NCBI GenBank assembly: GCA_037447655.1
Contig: JBBHKE010003144.1
Coordinates: forward strand, 1-64,000
Reading direction: 5' to 3'
DNA from: Zygnema cylindricum
Taxonomy: Eukaryota > Streptophyta > Zygnematophyceae > Zygnematales > Zygnemataceae
DNA length: 64,000 nucleotides
Position 1 is the first letter of the stretch. Each line of letters begins with the position of its first letter. Of this stretch, positions 44,091-55,427 are shown piece after piece. A model generated the notes under the pieces. It worked only from the letters and a program-made list of their open reading frames with translations. It ran no database searches and was not told the origin of the DNA. Made by a program: the position numbers and the translations under genes.

Positions 44091-44325
44091 CCGGCTTTGT
44101 CATCATGTTTGCCACCATTTCACTGTCTGGTCTATATTCTAGACTTATTATTTTGTTCTCCACCTTTTCCCTAACAAAGCTAAGTCTGATATCCATGTGC
44201 TTTGCTTTAAAGTGATGTTTAGGATTAGCAGCAATTGCAATTGCAGCTTGATTATCACATAATATTTTTTGAATTACAATCTTAAGATGTCCGAACTCAC
44301 CAAGTAAGGATTTGACTCACATCAA
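44091..44325 (-). pseudogene. Inverted RNase H 3' segment
   Basis: This piece is the reverse complement of the RNase H C-terminal coding part (compare 50100-50335). It duplicates about 44000-44090 in the opposite direction and reaches the 3' LTR start. Normally the + strand reading should continue here with the polypurine tract. Confidence 0.8.
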
Positions 44326-45352
44326 TGTAGGAATTGATGGTCCTTTTTAAGAATTTTCTACGTCTAAATAGAAATACATAAAGAAGCCGAGGCAGTCTAT
44401 CTCTAACTTCTCTCTCCAACTCCCACACTTGTCGCAGTCACTAAGAAGTTGGAGAGGAAGCTAGAGCCATGGTTACCTAGGCTATCTAGAGGTTTACGGG
44501 AAATAGATTAGTTGATTTATTGAATGGTTGTTTATTTACTAAAAGGATAAGTGATGCAGCCAGTATTTGATCCTGGTACTTGCCAGACGTCAGGCAGTTG
44601 GTAGACGATAGCTTTATCTGTTAGGTCTAGAGCTAATGATACATGCTATGTGGTTTGATATTAATTTAAACATTACCACGTAGGATATTTCATTTAACGA
44701 AAAGTGCTTACAAGATACATAAAGTCTGTTATGTAGAAGCACAAATTACGGTACGAATAAGAAAGAAGTACCGCGCATTTGTTTCTTTAAACGAAACAAA
44801 TACCGCGCAAGTATTTATGACTGTCTGATTGAAATCTGCATTCAATCGGACGACCGCGAAGAAAGCCGAGATCGCGGAAGAGAATCTCGTTGGTTTGTGG
44901 TCATCGCGACATCGGATGACATGTGTCGAAATTGCTTTGGATCGCGGCGTCTCCGAGAATTACAGGACCGAATCCGGATATGACATGTGTCGACTTTTAG
45001 GCCATGTCGTACAATATCCGTACAGAAAGTACACCAACAACTATACTTTTGCGTATGGAAGTGTAATATGATTTGCTCCGTAGGTCAACAGATAGAGTCT
45101 GTGAGAGAGATAGGATTTAGAAAGAAATTGGTAGATAGGACCCTCTCTCCCAAAGAGCTTCTCTACAAAAGGCAAACTTTGACCCTCCCTAACGTATTGC
45201 TTAGGGGTGCAAATTTAGAGATTCTTTTTGCTCTCAACTCAAGGGAGTCTTGCCTTCACAGGGGTGAAAGTGGTCAGTGTTTTTGTTTGCCAAGGTGGCG
45301 GTTGTTCTTGCTGAAACACAATCTGAGGATTTATGAAGGTCTCACAGTTTCA
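44326..45352 (+). repeat. 3' LTR of + strand Copia
   Basis: Starts TGTAGGAATTGATGG and ends CTCACAGTTTCA, 1,027 bp. Homologous to 54371-55427 in reverse complement. Confidence 0.85.
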
Positions 45353-45369
45353 AGTGTAATCCGCGACTT

Positions 45370-47066
45370 GCTTGAACTCAAATGCAGTTTTTCATCAATT
45401 CCAGGGACGAAAGCAAGAGTTGTTCAGATAGAATACAAAGTGCATTTATCATGCAATAGAAGATGGAGGTAGATTTAGCCTGGGCCACGACTTTCTACGC
45501 CAAGGGATTGTTGTTCAGACTTTTAGATGACCCATATTTTAAGGCTGCAGCAGTGATGAAGATTGGTGATACAGGTGTGACGTACAAGTTACCAATCCGT
45601 AGTGCAATGATAAATCCTCTCCAATTAGAGACCAAGGCAAATGTGAAGAATGATTTGTCATGTTATGTGGTATCATTGATGTCACCGGTTCCACAATCAT
45701 AGATGAAGGGTGGACAGCAATGGATGCTAGTCCTCTTACAAATATTCTAGTTGTCACCCCAAATAGTGAAATGTTGCTAAAGGCATGGTATACTTGTGGA
45801 CCAACAAAGGAAGCCGACTTCATTTGAGTGGTGTTGGAAAAGGGAATACTTGCGGTAGGGGTGGAGAATATGGTGCAGTTAGTTATTGATTATGCCCTAG
45901 TGAACAAGGCTGCAACCTCGTTGCTTGTGGCAAAGCACCCTACTATCACGTGGACGCCATGCGCTAACATATTTTGGACTTGATATTGGAAGATTGGAGT
46001 AGGTTGACATTTATCTCGAAACCTATCCGAGAGGCAAAACAAATTTTAAAATTCATCACTAATCATAGCATAAATGTAGCTAAATTCAAAAAAAAATCTC
46101 AACTTTGGCTTCTAAAACCTAGACAGACTAGGTTTGCTACATATTTTATTTTGCTGTAGAAAGTTATTAGAATTGAAAGAGAGTCTAGAGCGGTTGAAGT
46201 TTGATGACAAATTCAAGGAATGGGTAGGAAAGCGTATGTACATGACAGCGGGGGGCTAATATTACATGCCACATTTTGAGCTATAAGTTTTCCGTTAGAG
46301 TGACAAAAGCAATGTCAATTTCAGATCATGTGGTGCGGTTGGTGAAGGATTGCGACAAAGGTTGCCCGAATGTGTGAAAGGTTTACCAAGGTTTTTACGC
46401 CATTTGATAGTTTTGGATAATTTAGCTTGACCTGAGGCGATAATGTTCATGAGGGCATTTAGGATTTGGAAGACTTGAAGACATCTTGGATGGCGAGGTG
46501 AAAGATGGCGCATAGCCCCATAGATGCGGTCGACTTTGTTCTCGATCCAGAGTATCAAAATCATGTATATCGGCTACATGCAAGCGCGATAGTTATGGAA
46601 GGTTTTCAAACAATGTTGGAGAAGATCCTTCCAAATGTGATGGAGCAAAAAGATCCCCGCATATTGTTTTCAAAAAATAGAGGTTTTGAGGGAGTTTTTC
46701 GTAGGGAAGTAAATATATCTTGTGCTAGGAAGATGCCATCGGGGAAATGGTGGTAAGTGTTTGGGTGTGCCCACCCCTAAGTTGCAGATGGTATCAGTAT
46801 AAATACTTGCACAACACTCAGCTGCCAGCTCTTATGAGTGGAATTGGTCAACAGATGACCATCTTTACTCTAAAAGAACAAATAGGTTAACGACAAAATG
46901 GGCTAATGATCATGTATGGGTCTTCACTAATCTCAGACTGTTAAAAAAACCTAGGGATGTCAACTATGAAGAGAATATGACAAAATGTGAAAAAGAGGAA
47001 AGGGAGGTTGGGGAAGAGGATTGAAATGAAGACGTGATGGACTTCGATATAGGGGAAGAAGATTAA
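45370..47066 (+). pseudogene. hAT-superfamily (DUF659-type) transposase, nearly full length but broken
   Basis: Ordered matches to plant hAT transposases: a BED-finger-like end (IPGTKARVVQIEYKVHLSC, about 45400-45455), 45463-45650 (FYAKGLLFRLLDDPYF), DASPLTNILVVTPNSEMLLK (about 45720), ITWTPCANIFWT, REAKQILKFITNHS, RQTRFATYF (to 46159), then IDAVDFVLDPEYQ to KMPSGKWW (46505-46756), and the C-terminal dimerisation region with YEWNWSTDDHLYSKRTNRL and FTNLRLL (about 46830-46955). hAT transposases cut and paste DNA with 8-bp duplications. Stops and at least four frame changes inactivate it. It abuts a Copia LTR at 45352. Confidence 0.82.
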
Positions 47067-48530
47067 GAGTAAAAATAGATATATGACATATATGTATATT
47101 TTTTTTTAGTTTAATGTGATTGTTTTTTTTTTATTATTAACATGTTACGTCGTGCAATGTAAAATGATGAAAAATGTCATATGCATATGGCCTGTACTTT
47201 GTTTTTTTGTAGTTGCATGCTCTCGATGAGGTAGAGAGAGAAGGCCATGGCTGCATGCCAGATAGTCTGAGAGAGACAGGCAATATTATTTTGACAAAGG
47301 AAGCGTTATCTAGGATTTGAACCTAATCCTACAAATTCTCACAATACCCTCAAAGAGCGTCGTCTGTTACTCGTTGATATAGATTTTCCAATACACACAT
47401 TAGGTGTGATAATTGTTTAAGTAATTAAATTTGTCTAATGCTCATTGAAGGAAAATGTACAAACTGCGTTGTATGTTCAATTCATAGATTTTACATGTAC
47501 GGAATTGTACAAACATAAAGTCATTTTTACAATTTTTCCAAATCGACCTCTCCGATTTCTATGTATTGTACGCACGTTTGAATCATGTGTAAAATGCGTT
47601 TTGAACAAACTATGGATGAAACCGAAAAAAACCAAATGTTATTTAACCACAAGATCTGAATGGAATAGTTACACGGATAGACGAAAATGATTTACGTGGT
47701 GTGCTAATGTAATCAAAACTTTGTAATAAAAATTTGGATTTTAGCGAAGATTCTCAGTAGTAGTGTACTTTCCAGAGTGTTCCTATGTCCTAAAACTAAA
47801 ATATTAACTTTAACATGTGACGGTTTTAAACATGGGTACTTGTGATGATTGAAGACGACTACAAAAATTACTATAATTTGCGATGTCTACAAAAACAATG
47901 ACAATTGTAGACGTCTATTTTTTTGTGACATCATAGATGTTTAGGTTTTTGTGACACTGCAAAGTCATGCTCACTTGTGACATCAATAGTACCAAAAATT
48001 TTGGCCATGACTTTCTGATTTCTTTCTTCTATTTTAATTACTCGATATGCCACCACACTACGACCAACGCTATTAAAATAAAAGAAAATAACATCTTCCA
48101 TTTAATACCATTATTGTTGTATTTCATTCAAAGTAGGAAAAGAGAGGAGCGGTCGGGTGAGAACGAGGTTGAAAGACGAGGAAAACATAAATTTTTGCAA
48201 ATGACCCATGAATAAAAAATGAGGTCCGAGACCCTTGCAAATTATTTTCAGTTAATGCTTGTCATTTTTGTATGCACATGATCGTGACGAGCAGGAAAAA
48301 AATTAGGGTGTACTCTCTCTCATGCAAAAGATTTTAGGAACATGTGACGCGTACGATAATGTTTTTCTATTTGTCAATTAAATGTTACTTTAAACATAAA
48401 ATACTCGCGAGTCGATTTCACTAGAAGTTTGAAGATAAAATGGCATGGCATGGAAATGGGTCTAAAAGATAATAACACCGAAATAGAGTACATTGAAAGT
48501 CTCAAGATGAGGCAAAATTTACTTTAGTTC
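47067..48530. other. AT-rich stretch, nothing recognised
   Basis: Between the hAT remnant and an old Copia gag. Short frames on both strands show no recognisable similarity. Candidate hAT inverted repeats were sought and not found. Confidence 0.4.
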
Positions 48531-48534
48531 TCAC

Positions 48535-48814
48535 ACATTTTAAGTCAGGCGTAAATCTATTGGAAAACCATGATCAAGGGTACGCTTTATGAGAAGCACT
48601 TATAGGGGATAGTGAGTGGTCGGTTGAGGAGGGCATCAGCAACACTTAGAGTTCCACCTTGCTGCGGTGGAGTCAAATTCTTTGGAGAATCTCAACAAAA
48701 GGAAGAGAAAAGGGAGGATGATGGAGAGAGCACTAGCATTGACAAAGGGAAAGAGAAAAGAAAGGAGACTCTTCCTTCGGTTGCTACATCCTTTGCAGCT
48801 AAAGGGGCAATCAA
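48535..48814 (+). pseudogene. Old Copia gag, 5' half, split by a younger Copia
   Basis: Translated pieces follow the gag of 39938-40564: WKTMIKGTLYEKHL, then IVSGRLRR and STSIDKGKEKRKETLPSVA (frame 48612-48836). Continuity resumes after 55432. Confidence 0.75.
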
Positions 48815-49870
48815 TGAAACTCTGAGACCTCCATAAGTCCTCAAAGTGTACAGCTTCCAAGAAGCCTCTAGGATAATCCTGACCCCTTTGTGTTTCAGCA
48901 AAAATAACTGCCACCTTGGCAGACAAAAACACTGACCACATGCACCCTTGTGAAGGCAAGACTTCCCTGAGTCGATAGCAAAAAGAATCTCTGAATTTGC
49001 TCCCCTGAGCAGTAAGTTATGGAGGGTCAAAGTTGACCTTTTGTACAGAAGCTCTCTGGGAGAGAGGGTCCTATCTCCTAATTTTTCTAAGTCCTATCTC
49101 TCTCACAGACTCTATCTACTGATGTACGGAACCAATTAGAATACAGTTCCGTACGCAAAAGTACAGCTGTCGGTGTACTTTATGTACGGACATTGTACGA
49201 CATGGCCTAAATGTCGACACATGTCATATCCGGATTCGGTGCCATAATCTCCGGAGATTCCACGATCCAATGAAATTTCGCCACGCGTCATCCGATGTGG
49301 CGATGGCCACATACCGCCGAAATATTCTTCCGCGATCTCGGCGCTAATTCCGGCCGTCCGATTAGATTCGAATTTAATCGTAGCCGTAATAAATACATGC
49401 GCGGTATTCGTTTCACTTAAAAAATAAATGCGCGGTATTGATTTCTTGCCCGTACCGTATTCCGTACATATACATTACCGGATCTATGTATCCCGTAAAC
49501 AATAACAGTTAAATGATTATTCCTACGTTTACATGTTTAAATAATTATCAAACTACATAATACGTAATGTTAATCATAGAGTTAACTGCTAAGGCTACCG
49601 GCTACTTCCAATCTGCCGGCCGGTAGGTACAAGGATCAATTCCTGTCGCCGGCACATTCTTTTTAAATAAATAAACCCTAACTAATATAAATTTCCCGTA
49701 AACCTTTAAATAGCATAGGTAGCCATGGCTCTAGCTCCCTCTCCAATTTCTCAGTGACTGCGACAAGTTTGAGAGTTGGAGAGAGAAGTTAGAGGTAGAC
49801 TGCCTCGGCTTCTTTCTATATTTCTATTTAGACCTAGAAAATACTAAAAAATGTACCATTAATTTCTACA
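48815..49870 (-). repeat. 3' LTR of the full-length Copia
   Basis: In + reading starts TGAAACTCTGAGACCTCC and ends AATTTCTACA. A copy of its outer end recurs at 50023 through a tandem duplication. Confidence 0.9.
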
Positions 49871-50111
49871 CTCCCCTTATTTTCTAGTCAATCTTTAATT
49901 TCAGACCGCACTTCTCCCTACAGAAAATTAGCTTAGGGGAAGGCACAGGTTTGGTCATTGGCTTCTTTCTATATTTCTATTTAGACCTAGAAAATACTAA
50001 AAAATGTACCATTAATTTCTACACTCCCCTTATTTTCTAGTCAATCTTTAATTTCAGACCGCACTTCTCCCTACAGAAAATTAGCTTAGGGGAAGGCACA
50101 GGTTTGGTCAT
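49807..50111. repeat. Tandem duplication of 153 bp across the 3' LTR / polypurine junction
   Basis: 49807-49959 and 49960-50111 are virtually identical. Each contains the LTR end, the polypurine tract (CTCCCCTTATTTTCTAG, + reading) and the end of RNase H coding sequence. Confidence 0.92.
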
Positions 50112-50750
50112 CATATCTGATACCATCTCACTATCTGGTCTGTACTCTAAACTGATTATTTTGTTTTCTACTTTCTCTCTAACAAAGCTGAGTCTGATGT
50201 CCATGTGTTTGGCTTTAAAATGATGTTTAGGATTGGCAGAAATAGCGATTGCTGCCTGATTATCACAAAATATTTTTTGCACACCACTCTTAAGGTGACC
50301 AAGCTCACCAAGCAAAGACTTGACCCACATCAATTCTTTTACAGCAGAGCAAGAGGCCATATACTCAGCCTCCATGGTGGATTGAGCAATAACCTTTTGC
50401 TGTTTGCTACTCCAACAGCAAGCCCCATCACCCACATATAATACATATCCAGAAGTGCATCTCCTCATCGGAGCATCACCATAACTGGCATCACTCTAAG
50501 TAGTGATGTCAGTATTCTCCCCACCCAAATGCAACCATAGATCCCTAGTTCCTACCAAATATCTAAGGACTCTCTTAGCTGACTCCCAATCCTTCTTAGT
50601 GGGAGCATTTAGACTTCTACTCAGCACTCCTACAGGTGCAGCTAAATCCGGCCGGGTACAATTCATAAAATAGATTAGACTTCCCACTACTTGCCTGTAA
50701 GGAATAGTCTGCATGACCTTCTGTTATTCAGGAGATAATTTCTAGTATAA
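50037..50750 (-). pseudogene. Copia RNase H, - strand
   Basis: Frames 50714-50496 and 50468-50037 include PYRQVVGSLIYFMNCTRPDL, STMEAEYMASCSAVKELMWV, DNQAAIAIS and KHMDIRLSFVREKV. A TAG at about 50496 replaces the Trp codon in ITTWSDASYG and splits the domain. The C-terminus ends normally at 50037. Confidence 0.88.
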
Positions 50751-51785
50751 GACTATGACTCTTTCTTCCTCACTCCCCTTACTTCCCTTCTTCAACTCCA
50801 TTGGAGTTGTACAACTATTAGCTTTATCCATTTGAAATTTTTCAAGCATGTTCCCTATTGCTTCCTTTTGAGTCAGTCTTATAATTTTTCTTTTTCGGTC
50901 TCTCTCTACTTGAATTCCCAAAATATATTTTGCTTCTCCCATATCCTTCATTTCAAATCTCCCCTTAAGATCGGTTTTTCAGTTTATTAATTTTTTCCAT
51001 TGATTTACAAAAAACAAGCAAATCATCAACATAAATTTCAATAAGTATAAAATTTTCCTCATCTTGAAAACATAGATTGAGTGATATGAGCTGATCCGAA
51101 TATATCCCAGACCGGTAAGAAACTCATCAAGCTTCTTATTCCATTGTCGAGGCGCCTGTATCAAACCATAAAGAGATTTAATCAGCCGACATACCTTACT
51201 CTCCTCTCCTCCCTCCACAAAACCTTCGGGTTGTCGCATGAAGATCTCCTCTTCCAATTCTCCATGCAAAAAGGTTGTCTTGATGTCCATCTGGTGCACC
51301 TCCATGTCTTCTGCTGCTGCCAGAGTTAGAAGTATGCGGCCGAAGGGAAAACTGACGACCCGGGCAAAGGTTTCCTCGTAGTCAATTCCCTCTTTTCGTG
51401 TAAATCCCTTTGCCACTAATCTGGCCTTGTAGCGTTCGATTGTGTTATCTAGATTGAGTTCTAATTTGAAAACCCACTTACAACCGATTGGTTTTCGGAT
51501 AGGTGGACAATCCACTAGCTCCCAAGTATCGGCTCCCATGATTGAAGCCATCTCCTCATTGATGGCTGTCTTCCACCGGTTTCTTTCTGGACAAGTCATC
51601 GCCTCTCGATAAGTTTGAGGTTCATCTTGATGAGATAGTTTAGTTACCTTGTTATTAACCTGCTTTTCTTGCAGTCTTTTGCTACTTCTCCTCCCCCCCC
51701 TCAAAATCTGAGGCCGGAATAGATGGTTCTCGTGGATTCTTTCGAACAAACTCGGCTTCTCCTCTATCCCTTGATTCCGAATCAA
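50751..51785 (-). pseudogene. Copia reverse transcriptase, - strand
   Basis: Frame 51785-50979 runs from the linker through WELVDCPPIRKPIGCKWVF, EETFARVV, VHQMDIKTTFLHGELEEEIF and LIKSLYGLIQAPRQWNKKLD. A frameshift occurs before the YVDD motif (51050-51020). Then 50951-50742 gives MKDMGEAKYILGIQVERDRK. Confidence 0.88.
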
Positions 51786-52920
51786 TTTCCACCACGTCTT
51801 CCGCTTCGGGTAGAGTTGTCACTGGAGTTTCCACAGCCGAGTCCTTTTCGGTCTGATTTGTACCTGCAAGAATGTCATCTTCTCTAAAACTTGGATAGTT
51901 AGGAAGCTCAAAGTCATCGGAATTTTCTGACTCAAATCTGATTTCACTGACTTTGTATATTTGAAGGGATCCACAGACTTTCCTTCATCCATAACTACTA
52001 CATGCTTTACTAAGATTATATCTTCCATTTTTAGATCATAAACTCTATATCCTTTAACATCCTCATCATATTCTAATAAGAATCCCGGTTTTCCTTTAGG
52101 ATCTAGCTTCCAATTGGACCGATCAGAATCTAGACTGAATACTTGACTGCCGAAAACCTTTAAGTGAGATATGTCTGGTTTCCGGCCTGTCCATCTCTCA
52201 TAAGGTGTTTGATCTTTTATAGCTGAAGTAAGAACGTTATTTTTGAGGTAATTAGCACAATTCATTGCTTCTGCCCAAAACCTTTTTCCTATCTTTTTAT
52301 CTGACAACATACTTCTAGCACTATCACTTAGTGTTCTATTTAATCTTTCAGCTACCCCATTCTGTTCCGGATTTTCTGGAACTGTCTTTTGGTGTTGGAT
52401 CCCATCTTCTCTCTGAAAATCCTCAAACTGGTTAGAAGTATACTCTCCACCATTGTCACACCTTACTCTCTTGATTGGAGTTTCATGGAGTTTTTCGCTC
52501 CACGCTTTATATTGTCTAAAGCAATCCTAAGCTTCTGACTTGCTTTTCAAAAAATACACCCGGGAATACCGAGACCAATCATGAGTTATAGTTATTATAA
52601 ATCTCTTCCCCCCTGGTGAAGGCACTTTAGCCGGTCCCCAAATATCTGTGTGTAATAGATCTAGAATTTTTTCTCCCTTATAGGTGGCTGATTTAGGAAA
52701 GGGTTATATGTGTGTTTTACCTTGAGCACATCCACTACAATCACTTATATTATCATTCTCACTGAACTTAATCCCTTCCACCACTCCCATCTTTTTCATC
52801 TCTCTTAACTTATCTAGATTCACATGCCCAAGCCTCTTATGCCACATCATAATATCATGAACACCAGCATAATAAAGTTTCTTCGTTTCATTACTTAAAA
52901 TCAGCCTAAACATCCCATGG
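51786..52920 (-). pseudogene. Copia integrase with pre-integrase domain, - strand
   Basis: 52913-52704 is the pre-integrase region (MWHKRLGHVNLDKLREM, CSGCAQGK). The DDE core (about 52670-52320) is split over frames. 52310-51819 carries the C-terminal half (KKIGKRFWAEAMNCANYLK, PYERWTGRKPDISHLKVFG). Confidence 0.85.
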
Positions 52921-52974
52921 CTACCTTTCTTAGCAATGAAATAGACATCCTCTTCAAAACTTGCAGTAAAAAAT

Positions 52975-53515
52975 CCTTCCCTTAGCTAGTGAAAAAACCC
53001 TTATCATCTAATACTGATGTAGAGATAATATTTTTGTTCAGCTCCGAAATAAACAATACATCGGAGAATGTTAATATGGATGTCTTTCCTTCTACTAACA
53101 CTTTCAGATCTACCGATCCTACAAGAGTAGTGGTGACTATCCTCCTATCCCCATACTCTATCTCTACCGTGGGAATCTTTCTTATCTTAGTGAACAGGTG
53201 CCTATCATTACACATGTGCATGGAGGCACCTCAATCTATAATCCAGCATGCTTCACCTTTCAATCCACCGTAAGCACATTTTTGCCTTTGTGGAATTTCG
53301 ACCTCATTTTTCGCCTCCAACTCATCCAAAAGGAGCTCATCATCCTCGTCCTCGGATTCTGCCTCAAGTACCTGTGTGACAAGGGCCTTTTTCTTTCCTC
53401 TCGGGGTACCACCGATCTGCCCCTCCTTTAACCGAAGCTCGATTAGCTTACTACACTCTGCCATATAGTGCCCCGATTTCTTACAAAATGACATAAACCT
53501 TTGGGAGCCCTTGGT
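52975..53515 (-). pseudogene. Copia zinc knuckle and aspartic protease, - strand
   Basis: The zinc knuckle reads CKKSGHYMAEC after a frameshift (about 53490). The protease active site DSGAS is broken: the Ser codon is TGA at 53233-53231. Downstream VLFISELNKN and VLDDKGFFTS follow. Confidence 0.85.
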
Positions 53516-54390
53516 TCGAACTCGTCAGCCTGTTTTTTCTGCTCCCTACCCCCATAGTTTCCTACCGGTTTTTGGGAATCCTTGTTCCTCCAATCAATCG
53601 CTGTTGCCAAGGCTTGGCCACTCTTTCCTCCCCTTCGGATCTCAATTGTATTCTCTCGAACGAGAATCATCCCTACCAATGAGTTCCATATCCACCTTGA
53701 GTCCGGCAAGTCCTGGACACGGTTGACTATGTTCTCGAACTCATTAGGTAACTTCATTAGTAAACAGTTAACCTTTTCTTTTTCACTAAAATATTTTCCC
53801 GCACTCTCTAGCTCCATGAAGAGTGTAGCAAGCTCATTGCAAAAATCCAACATATTTCCCCCTTTGTATACATACTCCTTAACTTTCTGATCAGCCAACT
53901 TTTGTTGCTGAATCGTACCACTTCGGTACATCTCTATGAGAGCCATCCAAAGATCGGATGCCCTTTCTACCTGCAATTGAGGACATGCAAGTCCTTTAGT
54001 GAAATGGCGTAGGATGAAGTGCTTTGCCGCCATATTGTTGAAGTCCCAAGTTTCAGTATCATTCTCCTCGTTCCTCGGAATAGGTGACATGAATGCCGAA
54101 CCAGTTGCTAATGGTGTGGTCGTCTCCTTCTCCTTTCCTTTGTCCACCACCTCTCCTTCTTTTGTTTCCTCCGTTGAAGGTGGATCCTCTTTCTTGGTGA
54201 ATCTAGTTCCTCTAAACCCTAGAGGAATTCCAATATTTGATACACGCCCCAACCGTCCACTCACTATCCCCCAAAACCTTTTTTCGCATAGAGCTCCTAT
54301 CATCATACATTCCCAGTATTTGAAGCCAGTTCCATTAAAGATTGGTACCCTAGAGGGTGGGCCCATAACTTGAAACTCTGAGACCCCCAT
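53443..54390 (-). pseudogene. Copia gag, - strand (315 codons)
   Basis: An uninterrupted frame from ATG at 54390: VMGPPSRVPIFNG, DLWMALIEMYRSGTIQ, VNCLLMKLPNEFENIVNRV, then RAPKGLCHF, after which the frame shifts within the zinc knuckle. Gag forms the particle that packages RNA. ATG 54390 lies within the LTR; an in-frame ATG at 54366 lies within the primer site. Confidence 0.85.
54356..54370 (-). promoter_or_regulatory. Primer-binding site complementary to the anticodon arm of initiator tRNA-Met
   Basis: On the - strand AGTTATGGGCCCACC follows the LTR at once. Fourteen of fifteen bases are complementary to the remembered anticodon arm GGTGGGCCCATAACC. Confidence 0.65.
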
Positions 54391-55427
54391 AAGTCATCAG
54401 AGTGGACAGCTTCCAAGAAGCCTCTAGGATAATCCTGACCCCTTTGTGTTTCAGCAAAAATAACTACCACCCTGGTAGACAAAAACTCTGACCACCTTTA
54501 CCCTTCTGAAGGTAAGACTCCCCTGAGTCGATAGCAAAATGAATCTCTGAATTTGCTCCCCTTAGCAGTAAGTTTTGGAGGGTCAAAGTTGACCTTTTCT
54601 ACAGAAGCTCTCTGGGAGAGAGGGTCCTATCTCCTAATTTTTCTAAGTCCTATCTCTCTCACAGACTCTATCTACTGATGTACGGAACCAATTAGAATAC
54701 AGTTCCGTACGCAAAAGTACAGCTGTCGGTGTACTTTATGTACGGACATTGTACGACATGGCCTAAATGTCGACACATGTCATATCCGGATTCGGTGCCA
54801 TAATCTCCGGAGATTCCACGATCCAATGAAAATTTCGCCACGCTTCATCCGATGTGGCGATGGCCACAAACCGCCAAAATATTCTTCCGCGAACTCGGTG
54901 CTAATTCCGGCCGTCCGATTAGATTCGAATTTAATCGTAGCCGTAATAAATACATGCGCGGTATTCGTTTCACTTAAGAAATAAATGCGCGGTATTGATT
55001 TCTTGCCCGTACCGTATTCCGTACATATACATTACCGGATCTATGTATCGCGTAAACAATAACAGTTAAATGATTATTCCTACGTTTACATGTTTAAATA
55101 ATTATCAAACTACATAATACGTAATGTTAATCATAGAGTTAACGGTTAAGGCTACCGGCTACTTCCAGTCTGCCGGCCGGTAGGTACAAGGATCAATTCC
55201 TGTCGCCGGCACATTCTTTTTAAATAAATAAACCCTAACTAATATAAATTTCCCGTAAACCTTTAAATAGCCTAGGTAGCCATGGCTCTAGCTCCCTCTC
55301 CAATTTCTCAGTGACTGCGACAAGTTTGAGAGTTGGAGAGAGAAGTTAGAGGTAGACTGCCTCGGCTTCTTTCTATATTTCTATTTTGACCTAGAAAATA
55401 CTAAAAAATGTACCATTAATTTCTACA
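54371..55427 (-). repeat. 5' LTR of the full-length Copia
   Basis: In + reading starts TGAAACTCTGAGACCCCC and ends AATTTCTACA, 1,057 bp. On the - strand this is TGTAGAAATT ... GAGTTTCA, the usual TG...CA. Confidence 0.92.

Larger units (their letters stand above)
39216..45352 (+). mobile_element. Copia retrotransposon, + strand, 5'-truncated and internally rearranged
   Basis: Partial 5' LTR (to 39957), gag, protease, integrase, RT, RNase H, then an inverted RNase H segment and a 3' LTR (44326-45352). Same family as the element 48815-55427. The first third of the 5' LTR is missing, and no target duplication joins the ends. Many stops and frameshifts make it non-functional, but the RT active-site YVDD is retained (near 43301). 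Confidence 0.88.
48815..55427 (-). mobile_element. Full-length Copia retrotransposon, - strand (6.6 kb)
   Basis: LTRs 54371-55427 (5') and 48815-49870 (3') flanked by the exact 5-bp duplication ATCAA (48810-48814 and 55428-55432). LTRs differ at only a few per cent of positions by eye, so the insertion is fairly recent. It carries gag, protease, integrase, RT and RNase H in Copia order on the - strand, with premature stops and frameshifts. It interrupts an older Copia gag. Confidence 0.95.

Noticed and set aside
48612-48836. Small independent gene on the + strand
   Set aside because: Its translation matches Copia gag and continues after the nested element; it is a gag fragment.
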